From assembly GCA_000376725.2 (NCBI GenBank), contig KZ308307.1, positions 2,313,226-2,377,225 on the forward strand: a stretch of 64,000 bases of DNA. The letters are read 5' to 3'. Shown here in pieces: positions 62,441 through 64,000 of the stretch (positions within the stretch are counted from its first letter, which is position 1; each line of letters begins with the position of its first letter). This DNA comes from Ladona fulva. Lineage: Eukaryota; Arthropoda; Insecta; Odonata; Libellulidae. Both the position numbers and the translations under genes were made by a program. The notes beneath the pieces are model-generated. The model was not told the DNA's origin. It saw only the letters and a list, made by a program, of their open reading frames with translations, and did not search any database.

Positions 62441-64000
62441 ATTCTGCGTACCTGGGGCATGTCTACAGCAGTGGTATCCCATTGAAACTCTGTCAGCATC
62501 CAAAATTGAAAAAGTGGAAGAAGAGTATTTTCTAGTCATCTTATTACATGGAGAAATTGGATGGATTGTACTGTGGAGTTCTGGGACAGTTGGGATTTTG
62601 CAGTTGGATTCTAGGATGAATAACTTGTAAGATTGACCAATGGCATGTTCACCCAGGTTGCTGTAAATGATACATTTTAAAATTTGGCATCCCTGATGAA
62701 ACTGTATCTAAAAGGAAAAGAATTGAAAGCATTGTTATTGTTTATTGCTACAAGAAACTCACCGCAGGGATAAAATGCTGAGCTGATATGATAATTTTGA
62801 ATGCATAGCTTCCTCAGGCATCTAATATTTATGAAGTCATTTTACTGGGCATAAAATGTGTGGTGCTTTGGAAGTTTTACAATTACAAAAGTGAATGTGA
62901 ATAGAATGATTATAATTCCAAAACAGTTTAATCCACATCATCACAAAGAGTTTGCTTACACCTTACTGATATTTATTTTTTTTTCTGAGCCACTACTTTA
63001 TTATAATATTTTTAACTTTACATTTATTTGTATGATTTTAAATTGAAACTATGGATTATGTTACCTATTGGTTTATAAGAATGAATATTTTAATCCTGAA
63101 AAGGGATAACATTTTCATTGTCTAATCATTTGTTGACATAATATTGCATGTCAATTTGAATACATTTTAGTATAGTTTGTGCCTTAAAATATTGTTTTAC
63201 TTTCATTTTAAAAGTGATTTAAGCTTTGGCCCACTGTTAACTGCAAAAATGCCTTTTAAAACATTGTTGATCAACTAACCCCAGTAGACTACAGACAGAC
63301 ACCATAGTTATGCATTCACAATTAGAAATGATTTTCTGCAACTTGACTGTTGTTTTATTGATATACATGTATTGTACATCATTAAATATGTGTTCATAAT
63401 AACTTTATTTAGATACATTCTGGTATGCATTGTGAGGACAATATGTGTATCTTTTATAAAGGTATGCTGTTGAGTAAAGGAAACAATACTTAGTCTAAAA
63501 GCATATTCCATTACAAAAATGGTGAGGATAACATACCATTTATGTGACCAGGAAATTACTGGATTGAGGTTTGAAAATATTTATTTTTTGAGCTTTTTGG
63601 GTGACTTTTTTTGTAAATTTTGTGTGGAAGTTTTGTGAGAAATTATTAATTGAAAGGCATATTAATTCCAAGCACTAATTTAAGGTATGCTGTCAGTCAA
63701 ATACCATGATTGAGAAGTATACTCATAATTTATCATAATTTTTACCTCCTTATTTTTTTAGCCTCTTTCCTGCATCTGTACTCTGTGATGGCAGCATGCA
63801 TGGTGCTTTTCTCTGGTCACTGGGTCTCATATATCCTCTACTGTAAATGTACCTTAAGTTGTGCCATTGACATATTCCATTATAAGAATATAAGAATGAT
63901 GCAAAATAAAAAACCATTATTTGATTTTTCACCTCAATAATTAACTCCTTTTTAAAAATTATTTATTGGAATTGTTTACCTCATAACTCCTATTCTATTT
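62441..64000. other. Downstream flank or distal 3' UTR
   Basis: CpG-poor like the gene body and without coding frames of note. That composition suggests that transcription often continues past the proximal poly(A) signal. Confidence 0.4.
63905..63910 (+). terminator. Poly(A) signal AATAAA, distal candidate
   Basis: A canonical hexamer inside an A-rich run, 1.84 kb after the stop. It would give a long 3' UTR form. Use is unproven; the sequence is AT-rich enough for chance occurrences. Confidence 0.2.

Overview
The window is animal, almost certainly insect, genomic DNA. It is AT-rich, with long GT-AG introns, tRNA-derived SINEs, small DNA-transposon relics and no bacterial gene organisation. 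It holds the 3' part of one recognisable protein-coding gene on the + strand: an X11/Mint (APBA, LIN-10) adaptor. That protein has a phosphotyrosine-binding (PTB) domain, two PDZ domains and a C-terminal tail ending in PVYI. I cannot name the insect order. No second convincing gene was found on either strand.

Layout. 1-17000: flanking DNA with an inverted pair of dispersed repeats, a 768-bp hAT-type element, several hairpins and fragments of SINEs. About 17020-17337: GC- and CpG-rich block ending in a good splice donor, a candidate non-coding first exon. 26629-26708: short N-terminal coding exon. A 16.8-kb intron with SINEs, a Tigger-like MITE and diverged repeats follows. 43496-43807: Gln/Pro/Thr-rich exon. 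44866-44905: 40-nt Lys-rich microexon. 48039-48181: start of the PTB domain. 48989-49414: a second exon that also encodes the start of a PTB domain, behind an Asp/Glu tract. 53654-56408: rest of the PTB and the helical linker. 57860-60026: PDZ1 and PDZ2. 61993-62064: C-terminus and stop. The 3' UTR follows, with a poly(A) signal at 62412.

The exons from 26631 to 62064, using the microexon and first PTB exon, join in frame into 517 residues. The true N-terminus lies further upstream and was not located. The family acts as a cytoplasmic scaffold: the PTB binds NPxY-type tails such as APP-like proteins, and the PDZ domains bind C-termini of synaptic and trafficking proteins.

Two points stand out. 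First, the gene carries two versions of the PTB N-terminal half. Exon phases let the pair 44866-44905 + 48039-48181 swap with 48989-49414, or let the latter be a cassette insertion. Second, CpG density collapses between about 41.5 and 45 kb: I count 40 CpG in 40801-41280 and 1 in 45001-45480. The CpG-poor part coincides with the exon-dense 3' half, as expected from historical gene-body methylation starting near an internal boundary.
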